DNA of 29,091 nt from a virus. Below the pieces are notes generated by a model. The model was not told the origin of the DNA. It made no database searches and saw nothing but the letters and a program-made list of their open reading frames with translations. The position numbers and the translations under genes were made by a program. The stretch lies in IMG/VR virus record IMGVR_UViG_3300010354_000432, positions 1 through 29,091 of that record. The stretch is one strand, 5' to 3'. Within the stretch, counting starts at the first letter, position 1; the number at the start of each line of letters is the position of its first letter. This document shows, piece after piece, positions 1 through 7,697 of this stretch.

Positions 1-244
1 TCATATCGTGTTTATATTCTATATAAGAATAGAGTTCTGAAGCTTAAAAAGGAACACAAATATGTTTATTTTGTAGAAATTTCTTTTCTACTATCTATGA
101 CCCACTCAAGCCTTCATTCCACGAAATATTTTTTAAAAAAACTTTATACTATACTAACATGGCCAAAATGGCGACATTTGAGAAAAAATCTGGAAAAATA
201 AACAAATTTGTTGCTCTATAGTTAATTAGCTATGTTTATACATT
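1..244. other. Non-coding leader upstream of the tail operon
   Basis: No convincing gene is seen here on either strand. The stretch is very AT-rich. It holds a perfect 7-bp inverted repeat (GTAGAAA, loop TTTCT, TTTCTAC) at 73-91. Tandem TATACT hexamers at 145-150 and 150-155 could serve as a -10 box, but no good -35 lies at the right distance. No exact NATAAATA late-promoter box was found; TATAAGAA at about 21-28 is only a partial match. A 20-codon ATG frame at 159-221 has no ribosome binding site and is probably not a gene. The position before a 27-kb co-directional gene block makes this the natural place for the operon promoter, but which element is used cannot be decided. Confidence 0.5.
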
Positions 245-805
245 ATGATTAAGGAAAACTTATTAAATCAACTTAATAAACAGATTAAGTCTACAAAGTA
301 TGTTGAGTTTAGTAGCAACCAGATACTGGGTAAATTCCTTAAGATTCTAAGGATGGCTATTAAGATAGTCTTTAAAACTAACTCAGCTAAAGAGCAAGGT
401 ATAGACGAGCCAGAACCTACCCTAACTGTCCAGAGAGTTAAAGTAGTAAGCAAAACTTCTGTACCTCCGGGTAAAATATTAATTTTTAATTACACAGACG
501 AAGATGGTAGAGTTTCCATAAGAAAGGTTCTTACCGTTAACTGTGCCAGATCTTTAGGTGGTACTCACTTCGTTAGTACTAAGGATAATGATCTATTATC
601 TGCTTATGACCTAAATAATGTTACGGCTGAATTATTAGTTGAAATTTTGGAAAAACTATTAGATAACACTGAAGCGTGTACTTATCAAAGGAATCCTACA
701 GATCTTATCCAGATAGTTCCAACATTAGAACCAAATGAATTTAGAACGTTTAACATAGATGAGATGACAGGGACTCATTATTTGAAGATAACAAAGCAGA
801 AGTAA
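245..805 (+). CDS. Hypothetical virion-module protein, 186 aa
   Basis: I do not recognise this protein with confidence. It has a basic, helical N-terminus (about residues 1-50). A beta-rich middle follows (about 72-120), with PPGKILIFNYTDEDG, then IRKVLTV, then LLSAYDLN. The C-terminal part contains EFRTFNIDEMTG. The pattern of a Y-x-D-x-DG-x-x-x-x-R strand pair followed later by an R-x-F-x-x-x-x-M element loosely recalls WYL-type SH3-like folds; this is only an impression. There is no signal peptide, membrane segment or catalytic motif. The start has no clear Shine-Dalgarno sequence. It is the first gene of the long tail operon and stops 1 nt before the tape-measure candidate, so a tail assembly or minor virion role is likely. 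Confidence 0.5.
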   Translation: MIKENLLNQLNKQIKSTKYVEFSSNQILGKFLKILRMAIKIVFKTNSAKEQGIDEPEPTLTVQRVKVVSKTSVPPGKILIFNYTDEDGRVSIRKVLTVNCARSLGGTHFVSTKDNDLLSAYDLNNVTAELLVEILEKLLDNTEACTYQRNPTDLIQIVPTLEPNEFRTFNIDEMTGTHYLKITKQK

Positions 806-806
806 A

Positions 807-2459
807 ATGGCATTACCAGCAATATTAGGAGCATTGACTAGAGCAGTTACCTCTTTAGGAGGATTTGCTAAAACTGTGGGAAAATCAGTAGGAGCAAGTC
901 AACTAGTAAATGATTTAAAATATGGGTTTACTCAAAATATAGGTATTAGGTTATCTTCCCAGATAGGTGGTATGATTTCTGGTTTAGATGAAGTAGAAAA
1001 AGTACTATTGATGAATGGTACTAATTTATCTAAATTTAATAAAGATTTAGCAACAGATTTTAAAAATTTAAATGGATCTACTTTATTAAATTTAAGAAAT
1101 GCAGCAAATTTATACTCAATAGGATTTAGAGAGAATAATAAAAATCTTTTAAAAGTAGCTAACATATTTGATATGACTGGACAAGATACTCAAGGACTAC
1201 TGAGTGTTCTTCCTAATTTAGCATTTAATTTAAAGTTGACTAGTCAAGGTGTAAATGATTTAGCCATAACAACTTTGGCAACAGGAGAAAAATACGGGGT
1301 AGCAACAGATAAATTAATAAATACAATAACAAAACTTCCTATATTTGAAACTGCTGCTCAAGCAAGTTTAAAACAATTTGGAACTAATTTAGTTGATGTA
1401 GTCGCCAGAATGGGTGCCTTAGGGCCTCAGGTAGGAAACATTGTTAATGCTTTACTGACTACAGAGGAGGGTTTGAGATTATCCGTTATTGCGGGTGCCG
1501 GGGACTTAAGAAAACAATTAGAAAAAGCAGCTAACCCTAAAGAATTTTTTAGAATTTTAATGGAAATATTTAGAAAGGTTGATGCTTTTGCTGGTCCGGT
1601 AAAAGATCAAATGAAAGCGTTAGGAGAATCTCAAATTGGCGCAATAATGGGAACCAAACTTCTAGAGAAAACCTATGGACCTTTAATACTTAAAATGTTA
1701 GGAATGGGGGATTCTTTAGATTCTTTTACCTTGTCAATAAGTGAGAATGCAGGAAAGGTTGACTATACTACAACATTGTTTACAGCAGTTGCTGAGTTAG
1801 GTTCTGAGTTGTTTCCTTTGTATGAAATCGCAATAGTAGGATTAACAGAATTTACTAAATATTTGACAGCTACCGTTCAAGTTTTGGAAGAAGGCATTGT
1901 CCCTGCAATCAAAATAATTGGCGATATATTTCAACTTTACATAAAACCTTTTGTTTCTTTATTTGAAGGTATTGTTAATCTTACTAAATCTTTGTATCAA
2001 AAAATTATTGACTTAGTTAATGAAATTGGATCTTATTTAGGGCTTGAAAAAATTGGAGGGGATTTGGCAAATGCTTTTGAAAAAGGAGTAGAAACTACCT
2101 TTAAGGTTATGATGCCAATTGTTCCATTAATGTCTTCTTTAGCCGAGAAGATAGCAGATAAAAAACAACAAACTGATATTAGAAAAATAGCTGATGCCAC
2201 TGAACGTCAAAGAGACTTAGCAGAATCAGAAGCTAGAAGAGCTTCCACAAGTCCTACCATAGATAGATCTACCCTATCTCCAATGCAAATGATTAACAGA
2301 GAACTAATGTATGCCGTAACTGCTATGAGAATAGATGAGCGTACTTCTCAACAAAGTGCTAATGAGCAGATAAACTTACTCAAAATATTAGTTAGAAACC
2401 AAGCAAGAGCTTTGGCTGGGGATACATCAGTTCCTACAAAAACTAGAGGTGGATTATGA
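807..2459 (+). CDS. Candidate tail tape-measure protein (gp29-like)
   Basis: This 550-aa protein is almost entirely predicted helix, rich in Ala, Leu and Lys and with no Cys. It has Gly/Ala-rich N-terminal segments, long amphipathic stretches and a hydrophobic zone around residues 345-405 (for example IVPAIKIIGDIFQLYIKPF). A charged helical stretch (about 450-480) and a Thr/Gly-rich end follow. This composition, its length near T4 gp29 (590 aa) and its place just before the tube cap/initiator gene all fit a tape measure, which fixes tube length and is carried inside the tube. No direct family motif was recognised, so the call rests on context and composition. Its stop overlaps the next start (ATGA), which implies translational coupling. 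A different internal tail protein remains possible. Confidence 0.55.
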   Translation: MALPAILGALTRAVTSLGGFAKTVGKSVGASQLVNDLKYGFTQNIGIRLSSQIGGMISGLDEVEKVLLMNGTNLSKFNKDLATDFKNLNGSTLLNLRNAANLYSIGFRENNKNLLKVANIFDMTGQDTQGLLSVLPNLAFNLKLTSQGVNDLAITTLATGEKYGVATDKLINTITKLPIFETAAQASLKQFGTNLVDVVARMGALGPQVGNIVNALLTTEEGLRLSVIAGAGDLRKQLEKAANPKEFFRILMEIFRKVDAFAGPVKDQMKALGESQIGAIMGTKLLEKTYGPLILKMLGMGDSLDSFTLSISENAGKVDYTTTLFTAVAELGSELFPLYEIAIVGLTEFTKYLTATVQVLEEGIVPAIKIIGDIFQLYIKPFVSLFEGIVNLTKSLYQKIIDLVNEIGSYLGLEKIGGDLANAFEKGVETTFKVMMPIVPLMSSLAEKIADKKQQTDIRKIADATERQRDLAESEARRASTSPTIDRSTLSPMQMINRELMYAVTAMRIDERTSQQSANEQINLLKILVRNQARALAGDTSVPTKTRGGL

Positions 2460-3496
2460 CATTATTTGCAGGAATAGGAAATTTATTTAGCGCAGGAGCT
2501 TCTGAAGAGTTTGCAAGACAAAACTCCTATTTAGCAGCAACTATAGACCTTCCAGTAAAAAGATTTCTTCAAGAAAGATCCTTCTTAGTTTTTGAATTTC
2601 CAAAACCGGGAAGTGGAGGGGATAGGGAGTTTTGTATATTACCCTTCTTTGAAAACATAAGTATAGTCGAGGATCAAAAAGCAAACTTTGCAGTCTACGA
2701 TCTAATTGGTAGAGCAGGTAATTTGTACGGTTACATGGGGGCAAAGTCCAGAACTTTTAAATTAAACTTTAGAATGAATGTTAAACACATTCAACATATA
2801 TTTCATAGAGAAGGTGTAACTATTCAAGACTTTTCTTTTAAAACTGTAAGTTCAGATAACAAAGAAGAATTGAGAAAGTTGTTTATAAACCCACCTTCTT
2901 TATTAGGACAAGTTTCTTCTAAGTTAGGGAATACATTATCAGAAAAAGCTGCTTTTGATTATATGTCTTTATTGCTAAGAGATCCAGACTACTCTAAAAA
3001 TATAAAAGCTAACAATCAAGATAGTGAATCAACATTTAATCAAAGAATTAGTGATGTTTCTGCGGATGAGAGAAGCATAAAAAAAGCAGAGAGGGAAAGA
3101 TCTAAATTTCTTGATGGTGTTGCAAAAACAAATCCTTTTGGATATACAATAAATTTTGTTATTTGGTGGGTTAATTTAATAAGAACTAGCACTATTAATA
3201 ATTCACAAAATTCAGTTTACGGACCACCTATAATAAGAATTAATCACGGATTACTTTATAACAACGTTCCCTGTATTTGCACCAACTACTCATTTAGAGA
3301 AGCAGTTAATACAACTTACGACGTACCTAATTTATTTCCCGACATAATAGAAGTTAGTATGTCATTAGAAGAAATTAGAAATAGTGGTGAACCTTATGAA
3401 AAAGGTAAAGAAAATGGAGATTCTGTGGCAGGTTGGAATGATTTCTTAAGAAATAAAACTATGGATCCTTATAATGGTATATGGGGGGAACGATAA
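2456..3496 (+). CDS. Tail tube cap/initiator-like baseplate protein (gp48/gp54-like)
   Basis: At 346 aa this is close in length to T4 gp48 and gp54, which seat the tail tube on the baseplate. Residues about 62-114 carry the pattern seen in this group: a short beta segment LPFFENISIVEDQ, then YDLIGRAGNLYGYMGAKSR and FKLNFRMNVKHI. The C-terminal third has PPIIRINHGLLYNNVPC and later PDIIEVSMSLEEIRN, which reads like the tail-tube fold shared by tube, cap and initiator proteins. The middle (about 120-220) is charged and probably loop or helical. A good Shine-Dalgarno (GAGGTGG) precedes the ATG, which overlaps the upstream stop by 4 nt. Whether it is the cap or the initiator cannot be told; no second copy is present, so one protein may do both jobs. 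Confidence 0.6.
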   Translation: MTLFAGIGNLFSAGASEEFARQNSYLAATIDLPVKRFLQERSFLVFEFPKPGSGGDREFCILPFFENISIVEDQKANFAVYDLIGRAGNLYGYMGAKSRTFKLNFRMNVKHIQHIFHREGVTIQDFSFKTVSSDNKEELRKLFINPPSLLGQVSSKLGNTLSEKAAFDYMSLLLRDPDYSKNIKANNQDSESTFNQRISDVSADERSIKKAERERSKFLDGVAKTNPFGYTINFVIWWVNLIRTSTINNSQNSVYGPPIIRINHGLLYNNVPCICTNYSFREAVNTTYDVPNLFPDIIEVSMSLEEIRNSGEPYEKGKENGDSVAGWNDFLRNKTMDPYNGIWGER

Positions 3497-3787
3497 ATGA
3501 AATACATTAATCATTTGTCCAAAGGTTTTGAAGTAATAAGACATAAAGACAAAGATGTTACAGTGTCAGTAACATCAAATGAATTTTTAGATTTTGTTAC
3601 AAGTCTTAAGTTAAAATCATTTCAAATAGGTTATATTCCTGCCGGATATGAACATAGAGCAGACTTAATATCTGATTTATTTTATGATACTCCAACTTAT
3701 GATTGGTTGATATGTTATTTTAATAATATATCTGATCCTTTTAATCAATTAAACTTAGGAGATAGAATTCTAATTCCATCTTTGTAA
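3497..3787 (+). CDS. 53: gp53-like baseplate wedge protein with LysM-type end
   Basis: This small protein (96 aa) has the features of the gp53/LysM-like baseplate family. About residues 42-82 read IGYIPAGYEHRADLIS, then DTPTYDWLICYFNNISDPF, and the protein ends in GDRILIPSL. The block of a disfavoured start, Y-D-W-L-I, a Asn-Asn pair, D-P-F and a final G-D-x-I-x-I-P is typical of small baseplate adaptors that clamp hub, tube and wedge in contractile tails. It starts directly after the stop of the cap gene, with a GGGGGAA ribosome site, and is followed 1 nt later by the hub gene. T4 gp53 is longer (about 196 aa), so this is a short version. Confidence 0.65.
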   Translation: MKYINHLSKGFEVIRHKDKDVTVSVTSNEFLDFVTSLKLKSFQIGYIPAGYEHRADLISDLFYDTPTYDWLICYFNNISDPFNQLNLGDRILIPSL

Positions 3788-3788
3788 T

Positions 3789-6494
3789 ATGCTTACTACA
3801 TATCAACCAAATTTATTAATAACTTCAGACTATCAAATAGCAAAACAATTTCTTTTAAATGAAGATCAACAAGTAACTAAAAAAACTTTTAGTGAAATAT
3901 TAGAAACTATTGATCATAGTGATCCAAGAATATTAATATCACCAAAGAAAAATAATCAATATTTTGAATCTTTTGATTATAACGTAGGGTATGATCAAAA
4001 TGAAATATTTTCTATTAACGTAAATTTTGTTGATGTTAATTATGACTTTGAGAGTTTATTTTTAAAGTTTATTTTTTCAGAAGAAGATTTTAGGAATAAA
4101 GTAAAAGAATATGTAGACAAAAGATCAACCGCTGATCTTAAAAGTATAGTTAATTTTGGAGAAACCACTATTGGAAATCTTACAAATGAATATTTACAAA
4201 GCATTAATGATAAATTTTCATTTAATAGAACTTTTTATTTTGTATTTGGTATAAACAATACTTACAATTCAGTAATTGCTTCTAATTACATATACTCAGA
4301 AGTAAGTCAGTCTTCAGAAGGTTTTAAAAAATTAAAAGTAAATTTTCAAAATACAGGTAATCCTTTAGTTTTATCTAATTTAAACAAATTACAAATTAAT
4401 AAAAGTAGTTTGACTTCAATTTTATCAGACTCTTCTTATAAAGTATATTCTCTTTATAATTATGAAGATCGGGTCGATTTAATAAAAATAGTAAAAGAAA
4501 AAAAATTAGATAAATTTTTAAAAAGAATTATTAAGAAAATTTTTAGTAAAATTACAAGAAGAGAGATAATAATTTTATTGCCAGATTTTGATAGACTATA
4601 TCAAAATTTTAAAGACAGTAATTCAAAGTCTTCTAGAACAAGAGCACTAATAACACCATCTTTACAGGTCAACCCAGACGCAAAATTATTAGAAACTTTT
4701 AGTAATGCTAAAGAATATTTTACAATTGTTGAATTTTTAAATAGACTGGGAATGACTATTGAAACTGATTTATATAAAAGTTTACAAAATTTTGAGTCAA
4801 CGGTTCCACAAGAAATTCTAAAAAAATTAGAAGATTTTAAAAATAATGAAACAATCAAAGACCTTATAAAAAGAAATACATTAGGAGTTTCTTCATTGGG
4901 TGAGACAGAAACAATTAGGCAAGAATTTCTTAAAAATTTAATTGGTTATTATGTTTATAGAACTCCTAAATATAAAGATTTTTTAGATCCTGACGGCACC
5001 ATATTAAACCCTAATACTAATGCAGAAAAAAGATTAGAAGAAATAATAGAATTACTTAAAAAAAGAGAGAATATAAATACTGTAGATGGATTAGTTGAAA
5101 AAATTATTAGTATTGAACTTAATGATCTGTTTTCTAACATAGGATTAACTCCTGCCAAAAAAAGTGAAGAACTTGATTTGTCTGAAAAATTTCAAGAAAA
5201 GTTTACTAATACAAAAATTAGTTTTGTAATTATAAATAAAACTGATGGAACTTCTTACGATACTGAAAATGTTGCCCCCCAGATAAAAGGTTTTATAAAT
5301 TTTGAATCTTTTATAAGTCAATTTTCAAATAAATTGTCTTATCTTTGGGGAGGATTTCCTTTTAAAATAGGATTTTTTGAAGAAAATGATTTAAAAAGAT
5401 TAGAAATTTTACACGAAACTGCCAAAGACACTTATGAAGATTTATACGTTACTTTACCTTTAGTTAGGGATGTAACTAATGGAGCGATTGTCATTGCAGA
5501 TGATTTCTTATTAAGAAATTTATATCTTCCAGTTACAAAAGTTGAAGATAAAATTATTATTAGAAATTTTCCCGTATCAAATGATGATATGTATAATTTT
5601 GGAGAAGATTCAGCTTATCAAGAAATACTTAGAAAAAGAAAAAAAGACTTAAAAAAATATATAAATTCTTCTTTTAATGAAAGTTTAAATACAGATATTC
5701 TTGATTATGCGATGTCTCAGGATACTGATAATTCTAATAATTTTGTATTTCCTGTTTTTGTAGCTAATGATTCTAGGTCTAATGTTTTAAGTTACTCATT
5801 AGAAATTGATAAATTAACTCATACTACATCATATTCTCAATTTATTGAACTTATAAAAAAACAAATTATTACTGAATTTGTTTCTAATAAAGCTGTAAGT
5901 ATATATGGAAGATTTTTAAATTACGAAGAAATTAAAAAAGATTTACAAGGATTTATAAATTCTAAAACAAATAAAGATTTGAATGAAGAATTTTCTAAAA
6001 TTATTTCAAATATTGAAAATGGGTTTGAGCCTTACTATACTTTTGGATCTATAGAACCAGAACTTGCAACAGAACAAATTGATGAATCTTCTAAAATTGC
6101 TGAAGAATTAGTTAATCATTTATATCTACAAATACTAACAGAATTATCACAACAATCTGATAAAAATAATGCTACTTATAAAGTTGTTACGGATATAAAG
6201 TTTAATCCACTGTTAAAAAAGAAACAACTTTTAAGAGAACTATACCAAAAAATGTTTAGAGTATCAATTAAGACATTACCTTTTTTTAATTTTAATAGCA
6301 TAGAAAAATTATATTCTGGAGCTTTTTTAATTATAAAAAATATTACTAACCCTTCTTTTGGTGTAGGAGACACCTATAATTTTTTAACAGGAATTTATCT
6401 TATTCAGTCATTTAGACATGTTATGAATCCAACATCTTGTTATTCTGAATTTATTTTAGTAAAGGATGTGGATATAGGGGGAGTAGAAGGATGA
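3789..6494 (+). CDS. Large baseplate central hub protein (gp27-position)
   Basis: This is a 901-aa protein encoded by one of the most AT-rich stretches of the window, with many Lys, Asn, Ile and Phe codons. Most of it is not recognisable. The C-terminal end reads FGVGDTYNFLTGIYLIQSF, then RHVMNPTSCYSEFILVKD. This matches the usual last strands of contractile-tail hub proteins (gp27/gpD type), where a G-x-Y-x-I-x-x-x-x-H strand is followed by a Y-x-x-x-x-x-L strand. The gene lies between the LysM-type adaptor and the spike and overlaps the spike start by 4 nt, the position expected for the hub. T4 gp27 has 391 aa, so this protein is more than twice as long. No clear Shine-Dalgarno lies before the start. 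Confidence 0.55.
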   Translation: MLTTYQPNLLITSDYQIAKQFLLNEDQQVTKKTFSEILETIDHSDPRILISPKKNNQYFESFDYNVGYDQNEIFSINVNFVDVNYDFESLFLKFIFSEEDFRNKVKEYVDKRSTADLKSIVNFGETTIGNLTNEYLQSINDKFSFNRTFYFVFGINNTYNSVIASNYIYSEVSQSSEGFKKLKVNFQNTGNPLVLSNLNKLQINKSSLTSILSDSSYKVYSLYNYEDRVDLIKIVKEKKLDKFLKRIIKKIFSKITRREIIILLPDFDRLYQNFKDSNSKSSRTRALITPSLQVNPDAKLLETFSNAKEYFTIVEFLNRLGMTIETDLYKSLQNFESTVPQEILKKLEDFKNNETIKDLIKRNTLGVSSLGETETIRQEFLKNLIGYYVYRTPKYKDFLDPDGTILNPNTNAEKRLEEIIELLKKRENINTVDGLVEKIISIELNDLFSNIGLTPAKKSEELDLSEKFQEKFTNTKISFVIINKTDGTSYDTENVAPQIKGFINFESFISQFSNKLSYLWGGFPFKIGFFEENDLKRLEILHETAKDTYEDLYVTLPLVRDVTNGAIVIADDFLLRNLYLPVTKVEDKIIIRNFPVSNDDMYNFGEDSAYQEILRKRKKDLKKYINSSFNESLNTDILDYAMSQDTDNSNNFVFPVFVANDSRSNVLSYSLEIDKLTHTTSYSQFIELIKKQIITEFVSNKAVSIYGRFLNYEEIKKDLQGFINSKTNKDLNEEFSKIISNIENGFEPYYTFGSIEPELATEQIDESSKIAEELVNHLYLQILTELSQQSDKNNATYKVVTDIKFNPLLKKKQLLRELYQKMFRVSIKTLPFFNFNSIEKLYSGAFLIIKNITNPSFGVGDTYNFLTGIYLIQSFRHVMNPTSCYSEFILVKDVDIGGVEG

Positions 6495-7687
6495 ACATTT
6501 ACTTAGCACAGGTTACTTCAAATTTAGATATTAGTAGAACTGGAATAGTCCAAATAGATTGCCCAGAGGAGCCAAGAATTAAAGAAGCAATCTATACGTC
6601 TCCTTACTTTGCTGCTTATACAAAAGGAGGATTTTTCGCAATACCTGAAGAAAACTCTAACATATTAATTGCTTACAATGTTAAGACTAATAAAGCTTAT
6701 TACATATCAACTGTTCTTGATGATGGTGGAGATTTTTATGATGAAAAGTTTCCTGATTCAGAGGACGCATTAGCAAAGTTTGGACTTAGGAGCAATCCTA
6801 TAATCCCAGAACCTTATAGGTTTTATAAAGATTTCAGTCCAGCCGTAATGGCTTTTAAAAATAACGAAGATAATGGACTCGAAATTAGAAAATTTAAAGA
6901 AGAAATAAGATATGTCAATGAAACAAAATTAGTTAATGAAAGAAAGCATCTTACATTAGCTAGCTCTCCAGAAATTGACTCTGTCATTCTTGATAATGGT
7001 CATGGAGATTATTTAAGAATAAAAGGAGAACCTAAATCCGCAACTGGTCTCCCTCTAGAAGGCAGTAGAAGCGTAGAAATGAAAAGTGAATTAGGTCACA
7101 GATATATCACTAATAGAGGTGGTATAGATATAAAAGTTATTGAAGGTAAAGATATAACCATTGAGAATGGTTCCATCGGATTGACAACATTAAATGGAAT
7201 TCTTGGACCTAAGTCAGGTAACATTAATCTTTTTAGTAAATATGCTAATATTAGATTAGCTGCAAAAGGTATCCTAGGAACTCAAGGCTCTGTTATTATT
7301 GAAACCAAAACGAGTGATGTAATAGTTACTAATGCTGCAATAACCATACGAACTGATGCTGGAGCAGAGATAGAGATTAATGGTACTACCGGGGCCATAA
7401 CTTTAAATAGTATATCTAATATATCAATGGAGGCTGCTAATATAAGTCTTGACGCTACCGGAAGCATTCAAATGAGGGCACCTGTAATAAGTATTGGTGG
7501 CACTAATACAACTGCGGTCAATGTTAATTCTACTGCCATAGTTAACATAGACGGGCCTACAGGTCTTTATCTTAATTCTGCACAGTCAATACCAGCCGAA
7601 CCTATCCCAATAGTACCTTCAGCTAATGAAGCAAAAATTACTTATCTAAAGACAGAATACCCTACTGGTGGTAAATATCCTATATAA
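6491..7687 (+). CDS. 5: Baseplate central spike (gp5-like), no lysozyme domain
   Basis: This 398-aa protein has spike architecture. Residues about 1-80 form an OB-fold-like head: MNIYLAQVTSNLD, RTGIVQIDCPEEP, a YTSPYF segment, GGFFAIPEENSNILIAYN and AYYISTVLDDGG, the same strand order as the gp5/VgrG/gpV head that binds the hub. A beta linker follows. Residues about 205-380 are short alternating hydrophobic strands rich in Gly, Asn, Thr and Ser (for example SISNISMEAANISLDATG), the trimeric beta-helical needle. The last 30 residues are Pro-rich and could contact a tip protein. T4 gp5 has a lysozyme domain between head and needle; none is visible here. A strong ribosome site (GAAGG) precedes the ATG, which overlaps the hub stop. 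Confidence 0.8.
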   Translation: MNIYLAQVTSNLDISRTGIVQIDCPEEPRIKEAIYTSPYFAAYTKGGFFAIPEENSNILIAYNVKTNKAYYISTVLDDGGDFYDEKFPDSEDALAKFGLRSNPIIPEPYRFYKDFSPAVMAFKNNEDNGLEIRKFKEEIRYVNETKLVNERKHLTLASSPEIDSVILDNGHGDYLRIKGEPKSATGLPLEGSRSVEMKSELGHRYITNRGGIDIKVIEGKDITIENGSIGLTTLNGILGPKSGNINLFSKYANIRLAAKGILGTQGSVIIETKTSDVIVTNAAITIRTDAGAEIEINGTTGAITLNSISNISMEAANISLDATGSIQMRAPVISIGGTNTTAVNVNSTAIVNIDGPTGLYLNSAQSIPAEPIPIVPSANEAKITYLKTEYPTGGKYPI

Positions 7688-7697
7688 TTAAAGTGTC

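Noticed and set aside
159-221. 20-codon ATG frame (starts MAKMATFEKK) in the leader
   Set aside because: No ribosome binding site, too short to judge, and no partner or motif; probably chance in non-coding sequence.
5460-5479. 7-bp inverted repeat TTAGTTA/TAACTAA in the hub gene
   Set aside because: AT-rich and short; expected by chance in sequence of this composition.
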